64,000 nucleotides of DNA from Zhengitettix transpicula (GCA_037074705.1 CM073590.1:46164395-46228394); one strand, 5' to 3'; numbered from the stretch's first letter, positions 12,904 to 24,404 are shown. Notes: generated from the letters alone by a model not told the origin. Made by a program: numbers and translations.

Positions 12904-13408
12904 CAGAGAGAGCTCTGGCGGGGGCTACCTTTGGGGATGCTCTCACATCTCTCTGGATTTTTTGAACTAAGGTTCCCACATGCCGAGGCACCTTGGTCTG
13001 TTTTGAGAGGTGTATGTTCCGGGGTCGCAGACCTTGGGCATACGGTAAGAGTAGTTCGCTATTCCCATTGGAATAGTCGGCCTGCTGCCTCCTAAACTGG
13101 TCGAGGCACTGAGAAGGGAATGCTGCGTCCCCACAGCAAACTCCTCTCCCGCTATCGGAAGGCCGTGGGACAAGTACCCAATGCCCGACCTACCCGATGC
13201 AGGTTTTTCTAGGGTTTTCCCTGCATTTCTTTAGGCGAATGCCGGGTAGGATCCTTAAACCATAGCCCGGGGGCCCTAGTTAACCCTTGGCTACCTTCCT
13301 CTACCCTTCCGCATCCCCCCTTTCTAATCCCTTCCTATGCTATTAAAGGGGAGTTGCCCTAAGTGGATCACCCTCATGTCTGTTGCCCTAAAAAAAAAAA
13401 AAGATAAA
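12904..13408 (+). mobile_element. Family A retroposon, copy 12.9 kb
   Basis: A copy on the plus strand ending TGTTGCCCTA plus an A run, flanked by GGAAATTGA (12895-12903 and 13409-13417). It is a near-exact inverted match to the 12.3 kb copy across a 46-bp spacer, including the variant AGAGAGCTCTGGCGGGGGCT at its start. It belongs to the same subfamily as that copy. Confidence 0.9.
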
Positions 13409-13417
13409 GGAAATTGA

Positions 13418-13969
13418 AATTGGCCTGCGAGAGGATTCTCTCGCAGGTAACCTGCGAGGGATGTTCTCTCGTAGGCAGAACCTTTTAGGAGAGATACGAA
13501 GGGGCTGCCTTTGGGTATGCCTTTTCCTCTCCGTTTTTGAACTAAGGTTCCCACAAGCCGAGGCACCTCGGTCTGTTTTGAGAGGTGTATGTTCCGGGGT
13601 CACAGACCTTGGGCATACGGTAAGAGTAGTTCGCTATTCCCATTGGAATAGTCGGCCTGCTGCCTCCTAAACTGGTCGAGGCACTGAGAAGGGAATGCTG
13701 CGTCCCCACAGAAAACTCCTCTCCCGCTATCGGAAGGGCGTGGGACAAGTACCCAATGCCCGACCTACCCGATGCAGGTTTTCCTAGGGTTTTCTCTGCA
13801 TTTCTTTAGGCGAATGCCGGGTAGGATCCTTAAACCATAGCCCGGGGGCCCTTAACCCTTGGCTACCTTTCTCTACCCTTCCACATCCCCCTTTCAAATC
13901 CCTTCCTATGCTATTAAAGGGGAGTTTCCACCATGTGGATTACCCTCATGTAGCCTGTTACCCTTAAAA
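13418..13969 (+). mobile_element. Family A retroposon, copy 13.4 kb
   Basis: A third copy, plus strand, in tandem with the previous one. It starts with a perfect hairpin of 10-bp arms, CCTGCGAGAG / CTCTCGCAGG, around a GATT loop (13424-13447). A second, imperfect one follows, and the copy ends TAGCCTGTTACCCTTAAAAA. The target duplication is not clear for this copy. Confidence 0.88.
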
Positions 13970-14505
13970 ATGTTTTAGAAATGTAATAAAAGACACCCGC
14001 GCGATTTGCTTACATAAACTTCAGTCTGTTCCATTGGTAAATGGCGAACAGAGTCCCTTCTTTTTCCTCCTACAGAAAATCCTCATTCAGAGCATATTTT
14101 ATCTCTTTTTCCTCAATAATCCAGTTAGTTTAAGCCACACGGCTTCTTCTGCAGTCCCGTTGCAATTAGTTTGTTTTAGTTCTTTTTATCTACAATCGTC
14201 AACCATCTGGCTGAACATAACAACATATTTTGTTTGTATCCAGATGCACCTTGCCAAACTCGATCATCTCTCTCCGACCGTCCAATCCGTTTTAGCAACA
14301 GCTTTCTTGTTGTCCCCATGAAATCTGCTACAACTACGCTGATCCTTTCAGCTCCTTTCACCACCTTCTGCGTGGTCAAGATATAAAATCTGCCTTTCCA
14401 TATAATTCGCCGCTCGTTGTTTACTAAATCAAATTCTTGTTCCGTGGTGCGCACTTTGTATCTGGACTTATGGCCAATATGGAAAATTTTATCCTCTAAA
14501 TATTA

Positions 14506-17500
14506 TAAATGAAGTACAGGATCACATCACAATAAGTTTAACTTGTCTTTATCATTATTACAGATGTATACATTGGCCAATAAAATAAAATGACATTGAC
14601 ATGATTATGCGACCGTTAATATTTTTTTCTCTGACGTAAACCTTCAAATTTGATTAATTCTACGTAGAGCATCCTGTAGTTTCGGTCTGTTACGTTGAAT
14701 TCGATTTTGGTGATTTTTTGGTGCGTACTGTGAACTCTGTCGATGTCTTTTCATATCTCTGTACTCGGTCGCAGTTTACTGAGTCGGTTGCCTTCAGAAT
14801 TTTTTCAAATTTTGCACTCAAAAAATTACTTTCAGAGAGTAAATAACAATGAAATTCGTTTGCGGGTATCTCAAATTATCCGCTGAAAATTCAGACTACC
14901 TTACCGACGATTACCTAATTCTAGCCACTCAAAATTAGTAATAATAAAACAGCACAGCATGATTTAGGTCCTTACTGCCTTTGATAGAAGTTTTCGAAAG
15001 GAAGCGTAGTCAGCATATTGAGAAATACACATAGCCAGATTCATTTCTCATATGTTGATTACGCTTCCATTTATTATGTGAATGTGTTACATTTACAGAT
15101 GATTCTGAATAAATAATTCTAAATCTTCTGTCAAAGGTAGTGAGGATCTTAATCAGGCTGCGTTGTTTCATTATCCTTAAATAAATAATTATAAAATTCA
15201 AATAATTCGATCTTATCCATTACAATGTCAACTACTTTACACTATTTGAATTTCCCACGTTTGGAAACGCTTTAGGTAACAGGATTCTTTTTCTTTTTGC
15301 ATAAATATATCAAATTCATCTTATTATTATAATGTAGATCACTCCATATAGAAGTAACAAGTTTTAATTTCCACCTTCTATAAAATCAATCAATACAAGT
15401 TGAGACTGAAGAGAAACGACAAAAAAAGAAATGATTAAATTCAAGCAACTAATATTTCAAAGTAAAGTGCCTCGTTATCCATATTTTATGGGTTGAATTT
15501 ATAAAGTGATTTATTATTTTGTAATAAGAGAGCCTAGCCTGTTGGTTTTAAAATAAGTAATATGTTGTGGTGGAATATATATAAAGCGTTGAATTATATA
15601 TACGTATTAATTTAAATTACTTTTCGATTTTACTTGAGAAATTGCTAGATTTTTTTTAATAACAAACCGTTATAAATTACAATTACAAATTACTTCACAA
15701 ATCAATTATTACATTTATTTTTCTATGTAAAGTGCAGTTTTAGAACAACTACACAACAAATCAATTGAATTCTTCTTACATAACCATCAACATTCTAGTG
15801 GATGATTTTCCGGATGATTAGAGCCTTCAGGAAAACCGGACGGAAGTGCTTTCCTCTGCTTCGTTATGAGTCCAATCGCTGAAGTCCGTATTTACGTTCT
15901 GTTCCTCTCTTAATCCGAAAGTGTTATGAGTCAAATTTTTGCCTTGTTTCTCTCGGTGTGACGTGAAAAAACAATACTAACCGCACACGATACCTCAGAT
16001 GAAGAAAAAATGCGTCATGAGCCTATTTCACAGGTTTTTTACATGGCATCCCGTCCCCCTTGCAAACGTCATCTCATTCACCGCATCTGGTCCAGACAAT
16101 ATAGTTTTTTTTTGACGAGCTGTGCGTTTTCCAGCGTTGGCATGGTTTGGTAACTAAAGCAAACCATTCTTTTGAAATGTCTGGAGGATTTATGGAGGTG
16201 GATTTTTTGCATCTGCTTTTAAGGTCAATTTGGAAAATTTTGACAGAATATTACAAAGGAATAACTAGATCGAACCACAATAGTTTTATTATTTTGATAT
16301 TCGAATAGTTTTATTAAGACTGATTGAAATTAATTTACTGTAATTCATTCATCAGACATAAGAAAAACATTTTTACATTCTTCGAAAAACTAAATTAAAT
16401 AAATAAAAAAAGTAAAAGAGGTTCCATTCTTTTTTTACTGATTAAAACCAGCGGTAATGTATGGATTGTAGTAAAATGATTTTATTGCATTTTTAATTCA
16501 CAACTATATACGATATAATTTTAATAGCAAAACGCACAGATTTTGCACTGAGCCTCTGTAATTATTTCATATCTCTTTACTAAATAACCTCATAAAACCA
16601 CGGTGCCCTTCGTCCTAATATATTCCGAATATAAGCCAGGCACAATAGACTGCATGTCAACGTTCCTAGATGCCGCATATCTGCGTTGATCTTGTATGTG
16701 TCACTCGAACGCAGCATAAAGAACAGTCACTTATCTTGTCGAGTGCAGGTGTGCTATGACACGTAATCCTACATGAAACTTAACACCATTCTCGTTGTCT
16801 ACTTTTTTTGGTCCACTCTTAAAAAATATAAACTTCAATGGACAGAAAGCAAATATAGCAAATAGTCTAACAACAAATATAGCCATAGAATATTAACAGA
16901 GACCTTCTGTACAAAGAATTTTAACTGTGTACGCTTAAAAAAGAGGTCTATCATTGTGCATAGTTTGTATCGCGAGATATAATGTAAAACGATGTAAATT
17001 AAAAGTTTTACTACGAAACACAGCGCATTGGCTAATTTAGTACTTATTGCACACTGGTAATCATTAAGAATTTCTCATAGACCTTATTTTATATACCACG
17101 TTTGTATCAATATTCTATCCATTTTATTTATTAAAGCATAATTTATTCTATTATCTCCTGAGTATTTCTATGAATTAGTGAAATTTACGTCTTACTCATT
17201 TTCAAAACGTATTTCTTCTGTTACTCTTTGCTCTGAACACTTCAGATAATTTAATGTGATGTTAGTTGATTCCATCACTCATCGTTCCAGCATCGGCAAT
17301 GTGGCCGAAATTCCCTTAAATCGTAATTATTGGTATTAATGGCTTATTAACTGAACATACTAACATTAAATACAACCTAATACATTTCAATGCCCAGTAG
17401 TTGTTCTTTTGTGTTTGATCCTAGAAATGTAAATCAGAACATCTGATCTCATTGTATCCTTGAACAGGATAAGGATAGAGGACTGTATTATAATTGCGAA

Positions 17501-17986
17501 CTTTGAAGGAAAAATCCTGAACGGGTTTTCTTGAGTGAATTCTCTAGTTTGTCATATTTATGATTTATTCCTTATCAAGTAATGCGATCTCATGACACCG
17601 CCTTACTCTAGATCACAATCGGGATACGACAGGACGCGCGAGCTATGCTTAATATTCTGGGATATTATGAAATTATACTTAAGTTTGTAAAAATTATTTT
17701 AGGGTTTCATGCTGTTTGGTAGAACGTCTGAGAAGAACTTGATAAAATTTGGAGTGGAGATTTATTCGGTTTCATTTTAAAAAAAATAACAAGTAAAACT
17801 GAAAGCATTAAAAATTAATCCAAATCTTGAAAAATAGGGCCCGACAATTAGAAGGCTGAAGTTAACTAAAAAGTAAATGTATACCATATTTGAGATGAAT
17901 TAAAACATTGCAGATTCTGTATTTAATCCATTTGCAAGTTTGTAATATGACAGTAAATAAATCCGTAATGGATTTAGTGAAACGGA
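14506..17986. other. AT-rich DNA, nothing identified
   Basis: About 3.5 kb without a coding match or recognisable repeat boundary. A slightly GC-richer patch at 15780-16200 shows no reading frame or family that I can name. Confidence 0.5.
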
Positions 17987-19200
17987 TTGAATATATATTT
18001 AAACTATATAAATATTAAATTTAAAATATTTAGTGTTCCACAAATCTCATTCTACTACTTGAACGCCATCTGTGCTCGCTCCACGGAAAAGTCACGGCAG
18101 TTCAGTTCACGTACAAGGAATGAGATGTCGCTACCTGCCTACATTGCGAACAGAAGCCTAGGACCCTTGTATTGGATTAAGAAATTTATTTGGAAATTGT
18201 TTTATAGATGAGCATTTCCTGCAGATTGAACCAATTATACAACAGCGTTATTTGCAACAAATTATTTATTTTCTTAAGCGAGGATCTGAAACTTTATCAT
18301 TATAATAGGCTGCGCATTTGTCACTGCAGATACCTCCAGATCCACATCAACAGACAGGGAGACATCTGTAAGCACTGCAAAAACCTTTTCCATATTCATG
18401 GCAACCAACTTCTGTGAGGAAAGTGTCTGTAAGAACACGCTCATTGTAACTGACTCCCTCGCCATCATCAGTTCACTAAAAAACCAGTTCTGCAGGAATG
18501 AAAAAATCAATTTAATCCTAGTCATTATATGGAGGAGCAACCTAAACACCAACAAAATAAAGACAGCGTGGATTCCCACACACGCAGGTATAGCAGGATA
18601 CATGGAGGCTGACCAGATGGCAAAGAGAGCAACAACGAAACATCTCGACTACTCCTGTATGTCCCAAAAAGGATGTCTGCGCAACCCTCTCTGGCTTCTT
18701 TGAAACAAACTGATCAACCAACAGAACTGGAAGGAATGAAGGGATATTCTTCAGTGAACTGGAGAGCTACTACGACTTATCTATCTCCAGAAACGTCTCA
18801 AGAAGACAACAAATAATAATACCAAGAATTCACACCTTATATAACGCATAATTTTTTTCTACTTCATCTCAGCCTGAATGTACGATGTGTAAGTTAGCAA
18901 TAACAATTACACACTAGTTTGAATGCCCTCTGTACGACTGTCCAAGGAAAAAAACTCTCGGAATCCAAACCAGAAGAATAATCTGAACAATAGTCTATTC
19001 ACTCACTGCTCGAGTTCCTCGCGGACACAAGACTCGATAAAGAAATATAGCGCTCCACAGTTCCTTACTTGAATTAACTATCTACACTAAGATAATGAAA
19101 ATGTTGAATTATTTTACTATATTTTAATCATGTACACTCACTAAGGACAATTTTGTTGACGCGACTTTAAACCATCCAATAAAAGAAAACATACTGGCGA
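17987..19200 (+). pseudogene. Non-LTR retrotransposon 3' part: RNase H and zinc motif
   Basis: This is a dead copy of the C-terminal end of a LINE ORF2 that carries RNase H. In the frame starting at about 18308 one reads GCAFVTAD, then TLIVTDSLAIISSLKN (the acidic D in a TDS motif), then TAWIPTHAGIAGYMEADQMA. These correspond to the later RNase H motifs, whose family form is W(I)P.H.GI.GNE.AD. Further on a broken CCHC-type run reads C-TM-C...H-stop-FECPLYD (about 18880-18950). The tail ends near CCATCCAATAAAAG (19173-19186). In-frame stops and frame changes make it non-functional. RNase H in this position is known in the I, R1 and LOA groups. Which clade it is, I cannot say. Confidence 0.8.
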
Positions 19201-19396
19201 TATACAAATAAATCAACCTAGTATCTTCAAAATATAATCGTGATTCTCAACAAATGTGGTTACACTGAATGGTAGTTATAACTTTGGAATACTTCCACTT
19301 CCCGAAACACCATACGTAGTATATTTTACCGTGCATAACCAATTCGAAACTTTCAGGGTAGATTTGTGGGTGTATATTTTACATCCAATGTAAATG

Positions 19397-19397
<1 letters not shown>

Positions 19398-19442
<45 letters not shown>
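19398..19442. repeat. (TA)n microsatellite
   Basis: A TA run that supplies the ATAT target duplication of the adjoining LTR. Confidence 0.95.
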
Positions 19443-19445
<3 letters not shown>

Positions 19446-20032
19446 AATAATTACAAGTAGCGGCTTAATTAACAAACAACATTTATTTAATGATACAATT
19501 AATTTTCCCTACGTTGAGGCGACAAAAATGTAATGAATAACTGAATATTAATTTAATCGGTGTAATAAACAAAAGATTAATTAACTAACAATCAAAATTT
19601 AATTATTTACTATACAATTAATTTGCCCTACGTTGAGGCGACAATTTTTAATAATCAAACCAAAATTAACAAACAATATTTTTTTCATGAATTTAGTTGC
19701 GCCTTCTAAGTAAATCAAAACTATATATTTATGGAATTTACGTTGCACAATCATAGAATTTACCAACTAAGAAGTTAAACAATAAAAAAAAACGAGAAAG
19801 CGAATTCTGACGAATACCTTTAATTATTGTTTACAAAAGCTTAATTAAATTGGTTTCTACTTAGAAAATATTTGGCTGGTACCAGACTTAGATCTCCTGG
19901 GCTCGCTCAAAATTCACACTAAAAAGCCATGAACCACTTGATTGTACAAAACACGATTGTAGCTTTCAAGTTTTTCCTCTGGGAACTGGAACTGCTGCTC
20001 CCTCCGGATTATTAGTTAGACAGATTGTTACA
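19443..20032 (-). mobile_element. Solo LTR, family B, with ATAT duplication
   Basis: On the plus strand it runs TGTAATAATTACAAG to CAGATTGTTACA and is flanked by ATAT on both sides (19439-19442 and 20033-20036). Read on the minus strand it begins TGTAACAATCTGTC and ends ATTATTACA. It is homologous to 26553-27145 over its whole length (CCGGAGGGAGCAGCAGTT, TTTTTAGTGTGAATT, CTGGTACCAGCC). The motif CCCTACGTTGAGGCGACA occurs twice, at 19507 and 19626, from a 119-bp internal duplication. No internal region remains. Confidence 0.85.
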
Positions 20033-20177
20033 ATATTGGCTCTATGTGAAAAGTGATGATGGTCTCGGAACTCGTAGAAAATTTAATGTAGCGCTGATTA
20101 TTAGGTTACTCTTTGCAGTATGACAAAGTATCTCGCTGTCCAAACTGTATACTCAAATTCTAAAACTTGTAACTTTC

Positions 20178-20487
20178 ACCTGGCCAAGGCATGGCGAGGG
20201 GTAAGCTGCGTCCCCACAGCAAACCCCTCTCCCGTCATCGGAAGGGCGTGGGACAAGTACCAAATGCCCGACCTACCCGATGCAGGTTTTTCTAAGGTTT
20301 TCCCTGCATTTCTTTAGGCGAATGCCGGGTAGGATCCTTAAAATATAGCCCGGGGGCCATAGTTAACCCTTGGCTACCTTCCTCTGCCCTTACGCATCCC
20401 CCCTTTCAAATCCCTTCCTATGCTATTAAAGGGGAGTTGCCCAATGTGGATCACCCTCATGTAGCCTGTTGCCCTAAAAAAAAAAAA
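20178..20487 (+). mobile_element. Family A retroposon, 5'-truncated
   Basis: This holds the 3' half of family A, from GGCATGGCGAGGGGTAAGCT to the A tail (20476-20487). 5' truncation is typical of LINE-mobilised copies. Confidence 0.88.
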
Positions 20488-20499
20488 GGTTTGATCTAT

Positions 20500-21036
20500 C
20501 AAGGAAGACTGCGATAGAATTCTCTCGCAGGTGAACATTCCCAGAGAGCTCTCGCGTAGGCTACCTTTGGGGATGCCTTCACATCTCTCTGGTTTTTAGA
20601 ACTAAGGTTCCCACATGCCGAGGTACCTCGGCCTGTTTTGAGAGGTGTATGTTCCGGGGTCACAGACTTTGAGCATACGGTAAGAGTTGTTCGATGTTCA
20701 CATTGGAACATTCGGCCAGCAGCCTCCTAAAGTGGTCGAGGCACGGAGAAGGGCATGCTGCGACCCCACAGCTAACCCCTCTCCCGCCATCGGAAGGGCG
20801 TGGGACAAGTACCAAATTCCCGACATACCTGATGCAGGTTTTTCTAGGGTTTTCCCTGCATCACTTTTAGGCGAATTGCCGGGTAGGTTTCCTAATTCAT
20901 AGCCCGGGGCCTTAGTTAACCCTTGGCTACCTTCAACTACCCTTCCGCATCCCCCCTTTCAGATCCCTTCTTATGTTATTAAAGGGAAGTTGCCACCATG
21001 TGGATTACCCTCAAGTAGCCTGTTACTATAAACTAC
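20500..21036 (+). mobile_element. Family A retroposon with 12-bp target duplication
   Basis: A full-length copy placed directly behind the poly-A of the previous one. It is flanked by exact GGTTTGATCTAT (20488-20499 and 21037-21048). It opens with an imperfect hairpin, CTGCGATAGAATTCTCTCGC, and has diverged at its 3' end (TAGCCTGTTACTATAAA). Confidence 0.92.
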
Positions 21037-21059
21037 GGTTTGATCTATATGCTGGCCAC

Positions 21060-21600
21060 GCTGTTCATTGTCCGCTCACAAATTTTGACTTCCTCACTCG
21101 ACTCTAACACCAGACCTACTGCGTTCCAGAAAGTGCTCGCGGCTCAAATATGTTTTGGTGAGACTAAACAAATATGAACCAACTAACAGAAAACTCAGAA
21201 ATTCAAACTTTCCATTCATAAACAATCTGTAGTCTCCAAACATCTCATCAATTCTAAACATTCATTTGATTGGCAAAATGCTAAGATTTTAGACATAGAC
21301 CAGGTACAATTCCAGACTCATTTCAGAGATGCTTCACAAAAAAACCAATTACAGTTATTAATGAACAAACAGACACTATGAAACACAACAATTGCTATGA
21401 TCCCTTATTATTACGCTAATAAATCTTCGGCTCTCCCATTCTTGTTGCGTTTTCGTCGCTTTTGAGTTTTGGCGACTGACGAATGCTGTTGTGTCGCTCT
21501 AGGCTCTTCTTCGGACCTGAAGAAAGGAACAAGGATACCAGAAACGTTGTGTGGTACTTATGTTATCATTTATTTTGTCTGAATTGGCTAACTTTCTTAT
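21060..21600 (+). pseudogene. Penelope-like element, C-terminal ORF remnant
   Basis: In the frame starting at 21214 one reads SVVSKHLINSKHSFDWQNAK, ILDIDQVQFQTHF, a stop, and later TIAMIPYYYANKSSALPF. This resembles the region at and after the GIY-YIG endonuclease in Penelope-like proteins, whose usual wording is AEH...H.FDW.NAKI. The same segment recurs at 27653. A hammerhead-like motif follows about 70 bp after the frame ends, as expected for the 3' end of a Penelope-like element. Stops and indels make it a pseudogene. The GIY-YIG motif itself is not seen, so the assignment rests on the downstream part. Confidence 0.65.
21517..21548 (+). ncRNA. Hammerhead-ribozyme-like motif 1
   Basis: It has CTGAAGA (21517-21523), then 17 nt, then GAAACGTT (21541-21548). 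Both conserved core boxes are intact. The intervening stem II is weak (GG/CC only), so activity is doubtful. Confidence 0.5.
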
Positions 21601-21784
21601 TCATTATTTTCAATCACAATTAAATTTTTTTCATTTTGAATGTACAAACAGTTAATTGACACTATTTTAACCTTGAAACAAACTTTTTTGTACCAAACAA
21701 GAATACAGTATATTAATTATGAAATGAAAATATTTACGTCTGAGAAAGATAGCCAATTCAGGCAAAATAAGTGATAACATGCAC

Positions 21785-21816
21785 CTGAGGAAAGGGACAA
21801 GGATCACAGAAACGTT
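21785..21816 (+). ncRNA. Hammerhead-ribozyme-like motif 2
   Basis: It has CTGAGGA (21785-21791) and GAAACGTT (21809-21816). The flanks UGCAC and GUGUG can form a stem I of about five pairs including wobbles. It lies about 270 bp after motif 1 and is followed by the same TTTTGTCTGAAT text, so motifs 1 and 2 are tandem copies of one terminal repeat. Confidence 0.5.
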
Positions 21817-22159
21817 GTGTGGCATTTATATTATCACTGTTTTGTCTGAATAGGCTATCGTTCTTATTAATAATAATTATAAATTAATTAATAACCTTAT
21901 ATTATGATTTTTTTCAATTCATATTATCAAATAATTATTTAAATGCTAATGACTGAAAAAAATGTTACACGCACAAAAATATAGGGAGTAACACAAAGTT
22001 GGGACACACACTAAGGAGCACTCATATATACAAAAATGACGGACAAGTAACTTTTCGGGCTGAATGACGAGCGTTATGAACTTCCGTGGGCCTATATCAA
22101 ACAAACAAACTGAAGACAAAGTATACAAGTTATAAATTAGAAAATTTTGCGATTATATG

Positions 22160-23600
22160 CAACACTTTTGCAGAAAAATTAATTTAATTTCGATCAAGGA
22201 AATTAAATTTCAATTAAATATTCTTCCACTGATTCCCAGAACTCTTGTAGTTATTACTCTTCTTTACCTCTGGAGGAAGACAATTAAATAAAATTATCCT
22301 TGTATGATTATTACTTTCCTGGTAGAGAACAAGGAGATGCTTTTCCGATCTTAGTGCTGAGTCAAATATTCGTGCAATTCGTCATTTGATTGAAACTAAC
22401 GGATGAGTTTCCAATGGATGAAACGTCAAGGGGAAGTTTAAACGAAATTATTAATTACTAAGAAATTGAACATGGACAAATATATACAAATTATACGTGT
22501 TTATCTGATCTCTTAATTCTCAGGTTCACAATGGACTGCGATACTCTCCTAGCGTGTCAAGGATTGAGACACTTGGTAATTACCTTGCGTTCATGTGTTC
22601 GTTGACGTTGTTTTATTGACGAATCTGGTCTCACAGCCCCTTCGCTGCATGTAAAAACCTCGATATTCTCGAACATTTTAGGTCAATCATTTCTGGACCA
22701 CGAAATTTGATTGGTCCGGGGAGTCACATATTCATTTCATTTTGATATTTTTGGAGACGTTGCTTTTCCACTGGCGTCCATACTGAAGAGATTATCTGTC
22801 CACCACGGTGGTTCTTGGTCAAATTCCAACGTGCGAAGCTCTCACCCATTGCTAATATCTAATGAATTTAATGCAATATATACCAATTAAAAACCTATCG
22901 CGCTACAAAGCAGATTTATGTCCTACTTTACAAACTTTAAAATATCATGAATAAATGAGTTAATATTCGAAAACGTTTGTAAAAACGCTTACAACTACGT
23001 CCACACTTGAAAGTATTATTATGGAACTTTTTTGTAACTCGAATATTTCAATATTCTTGGAGAAATTGCCCAATTTGCGAAGCCTTAGCACATAAGTGAA
23101 TGAAAATACGCAAAGTAAACTATTTTAATTGTGTTGATGTTCATTGTGTAGGCTTCGTCATAATTAACCTTGAATCATATATTTAAATTATCCAGAGTTG
23201 TGTTCTTTTCCTAACAATTTATTTTAGAGGATGCAAATATCCTGGAAGATCAGTAATGTACAGAATGAAAGTAAACGTCCCAAGAATTGTTCCTTGAGGA
23301 ACTCCGCATTTAATTACTTCCCAAACAAAATAGGCCAATCTTTAATGTCGACAGTTTCCTTTATTTTTATATTTTTAATATATGTTTCTAGGAAAAGTAA
23401 GGCATTCCCCGCGTTGCCGTATTACTCTTAACATTTTTAGCAACAACTAGTGATATACTGTGTCGAATGCCTTAGAAATATCAGCAAATTTTGCAGCAAC
23501 CTTTAACTCTCCATTTTGAATTAAGTCGTGCGTTACACTATTTGTAGATTTTCCATTCTGGAAACCATGCTGTTGAGAATTTATAATATTATATTATCTC
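22160..23600 (-). pseudogene. LINE reverse transcriptase pseudogene, interrupted
   Basis: Read on the minus strand from about 23580, the phrases are QQHGFQNGKSTNSV, then FADISKAFDTVYH (the catalytic-domain F.D..KAFD), several stops, then KCGVPQGTILGTFTFILYIT (the GVPQG..LGP box). After about 23190 comes IKIVYFAYFHSLMC, then a shifted frame SCKRFYKRFRILTH. The C-terminal piece ILFNCLPPEVKKSNNYKS lies at about 22240-22290, separated from the rest by repeat E (22425-22870). Multiple stops and frameshifts show a long-dead copy. The YADD box is not found; it would fall in the missing part after the GVPQG box. It is Jockey/CR1-like in general wording, but the clade is not resolved. Confidence 0.85.
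22425..22870 (-). repeat. Dispersed repeat E, copy 1, inside a LINE
   Basis: Its reverse complement matches 40640-41205 (+). Shared landmarks are GTTGGAATTTGACCA, GGACAGATAATC, a CCAATCA segment, GGGGCTGT, CCAAGTGTCTCAATCCTTGA and TTTGTCCATGTTCA. It separates the reverse transcriptase part from the C-terminal part of the LINE pseudogene, so E arrived later. The class is unknown; the length and composition would fit an LTR or a SINE-like unit. Confidence 0.6.
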
Positions 23601-24057
23601 AAGGAATCAAGTAATCTTATGTTAACCAAGTTTGAGAGACAAAAGTGACAACAGTAAACTGGTGTGTTGAAGGCAGTAACTGCATAATTACCCAAATTTA
23701 ATATTAATATTTCAAACACTCAAAGGTCAAGAAAATAATATGAAGATACATATTAGAGGGGCTCAAAGTCCAGGCTCATATTTCTAAACGCTGCACTCTA
23801 TGGGCAAAATTAAGATAGTTTCTTTCCGAGAAGAAAAAAAAACTATGGTTTTTGGAGCCGTCGAGCTGATTTGCTGTAGCGTATTGAAACTTAAGTTATT
23901 TAAACTGTAGAAACAAGCCTTTAAGGCATTATAGGTACGAAAAACTCGATAACAATGCAGCCATACTCTTGAATATGCTAACTTTAAGTCAATATTACCA
24001 GATTCGCGTTACTTAAAAAAATTAAATTTAGCACTTTCAGTGTTTTTATGAAATACA
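23601..24057. other. AT-rich DNA, nothing identified
   Basis: No feature is visible. Confidence 0.4.
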
Positions 24058-24112
24058 TCTCTCTCCCTCTCCCCCCCCCCCCTCTCTCTCCCTCTCTCTC
24101 TTTTTTTTTTGT
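24058..24112. repeat. Pyrimidine tract (CT)n/(C)n/(T)n
   Basis: A run of CTCTCTCCCTC, about 12 C, CTCTCTCCCTCTCTCTC, then T10: pure pyrimidine over about 55 bases on the plus strand. Confidence 0.95.
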
Positions 24113-24319
24113 AAGTTGTATATAGGCTATGTATAGTAGGGTAATCCACAATCCTTGTTTAAGGAAAAAAGGTTAAAATTGTGTATATTTTGGATAACTA
24201 TTGGTCTCTAAGGCAACCAAATATTTTAATTTTTATCCAAGTACAGAATATTACTCTTAAATAATATAAATAACTCAAATTTTTCAACAGGAAAACATTG
24301 TAGTATTTTAATTCGCCGT

Positions 24320-24350
24320 CTGATGATGTACAAATACAGGATGAAACGTG
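24320..24350 (+). ncRNA. Hammerhead-ribozyme-like motif 3
   Basis: It has CTGATGA (24320-24326), 16 nt, and GAAACGTG (24343-24350). The core boxes are intact. Position 17 would be G, which the known rule (not G) disfavours for cleavage. Confidence 0.4.
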
Positions 24351-24404
24351 TTTGTGTTGTTAATATTTATTATTTTCTTTTAATAAATAAAAAAACATTG
24401 TTTG

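Larger units (their letters stand above)
12100..14505 (+). repeat. Dispersed repeat C, copy 1, split by family A
   Basis: Two pieces, 12100-12318 and 13970-14505, are homologous in order to the reverse complement of 52030-52740. Shared landmarks are ATTTGATTGACAAATTA, TTCATCCATATGTACAAAG, GTGCGCA, TTTTAGAAATGTAATAAAAG, CCTACAGAAAATC, CAACCATCTGG and CGACCGTCC. The minus strand of the right piece carries a 92-codon frame (14176-14454), but the homologous stretch in the other copy does not keep that frame aligned, so coding is doubtful. Between the pieces sit three family A insertions. The class of C is unknown. Confidence 0.7.

Noticed and set aside
12487..13748. Recurring 65-80 codon frames in family A copies, for example 12548-12754 and 13542-13748
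   Set aside because: The frames recur only because the repeat copies are similar. They occur on both strands, and frameshifts between copies are not avoided.
14176..14454. Conserved protein in repeat C
   Set aside because: The homologous stretch at 52122-52352 is open in a different alignment phase, so nucleotide similarity does not reflect a shared protein.
22397..22432. Hammerhead-like CGGATGA...GAAACGTC, plus strand
   Set aside because: The first box lacks the conserved U and stem II has only about three pairs; too weak to list.
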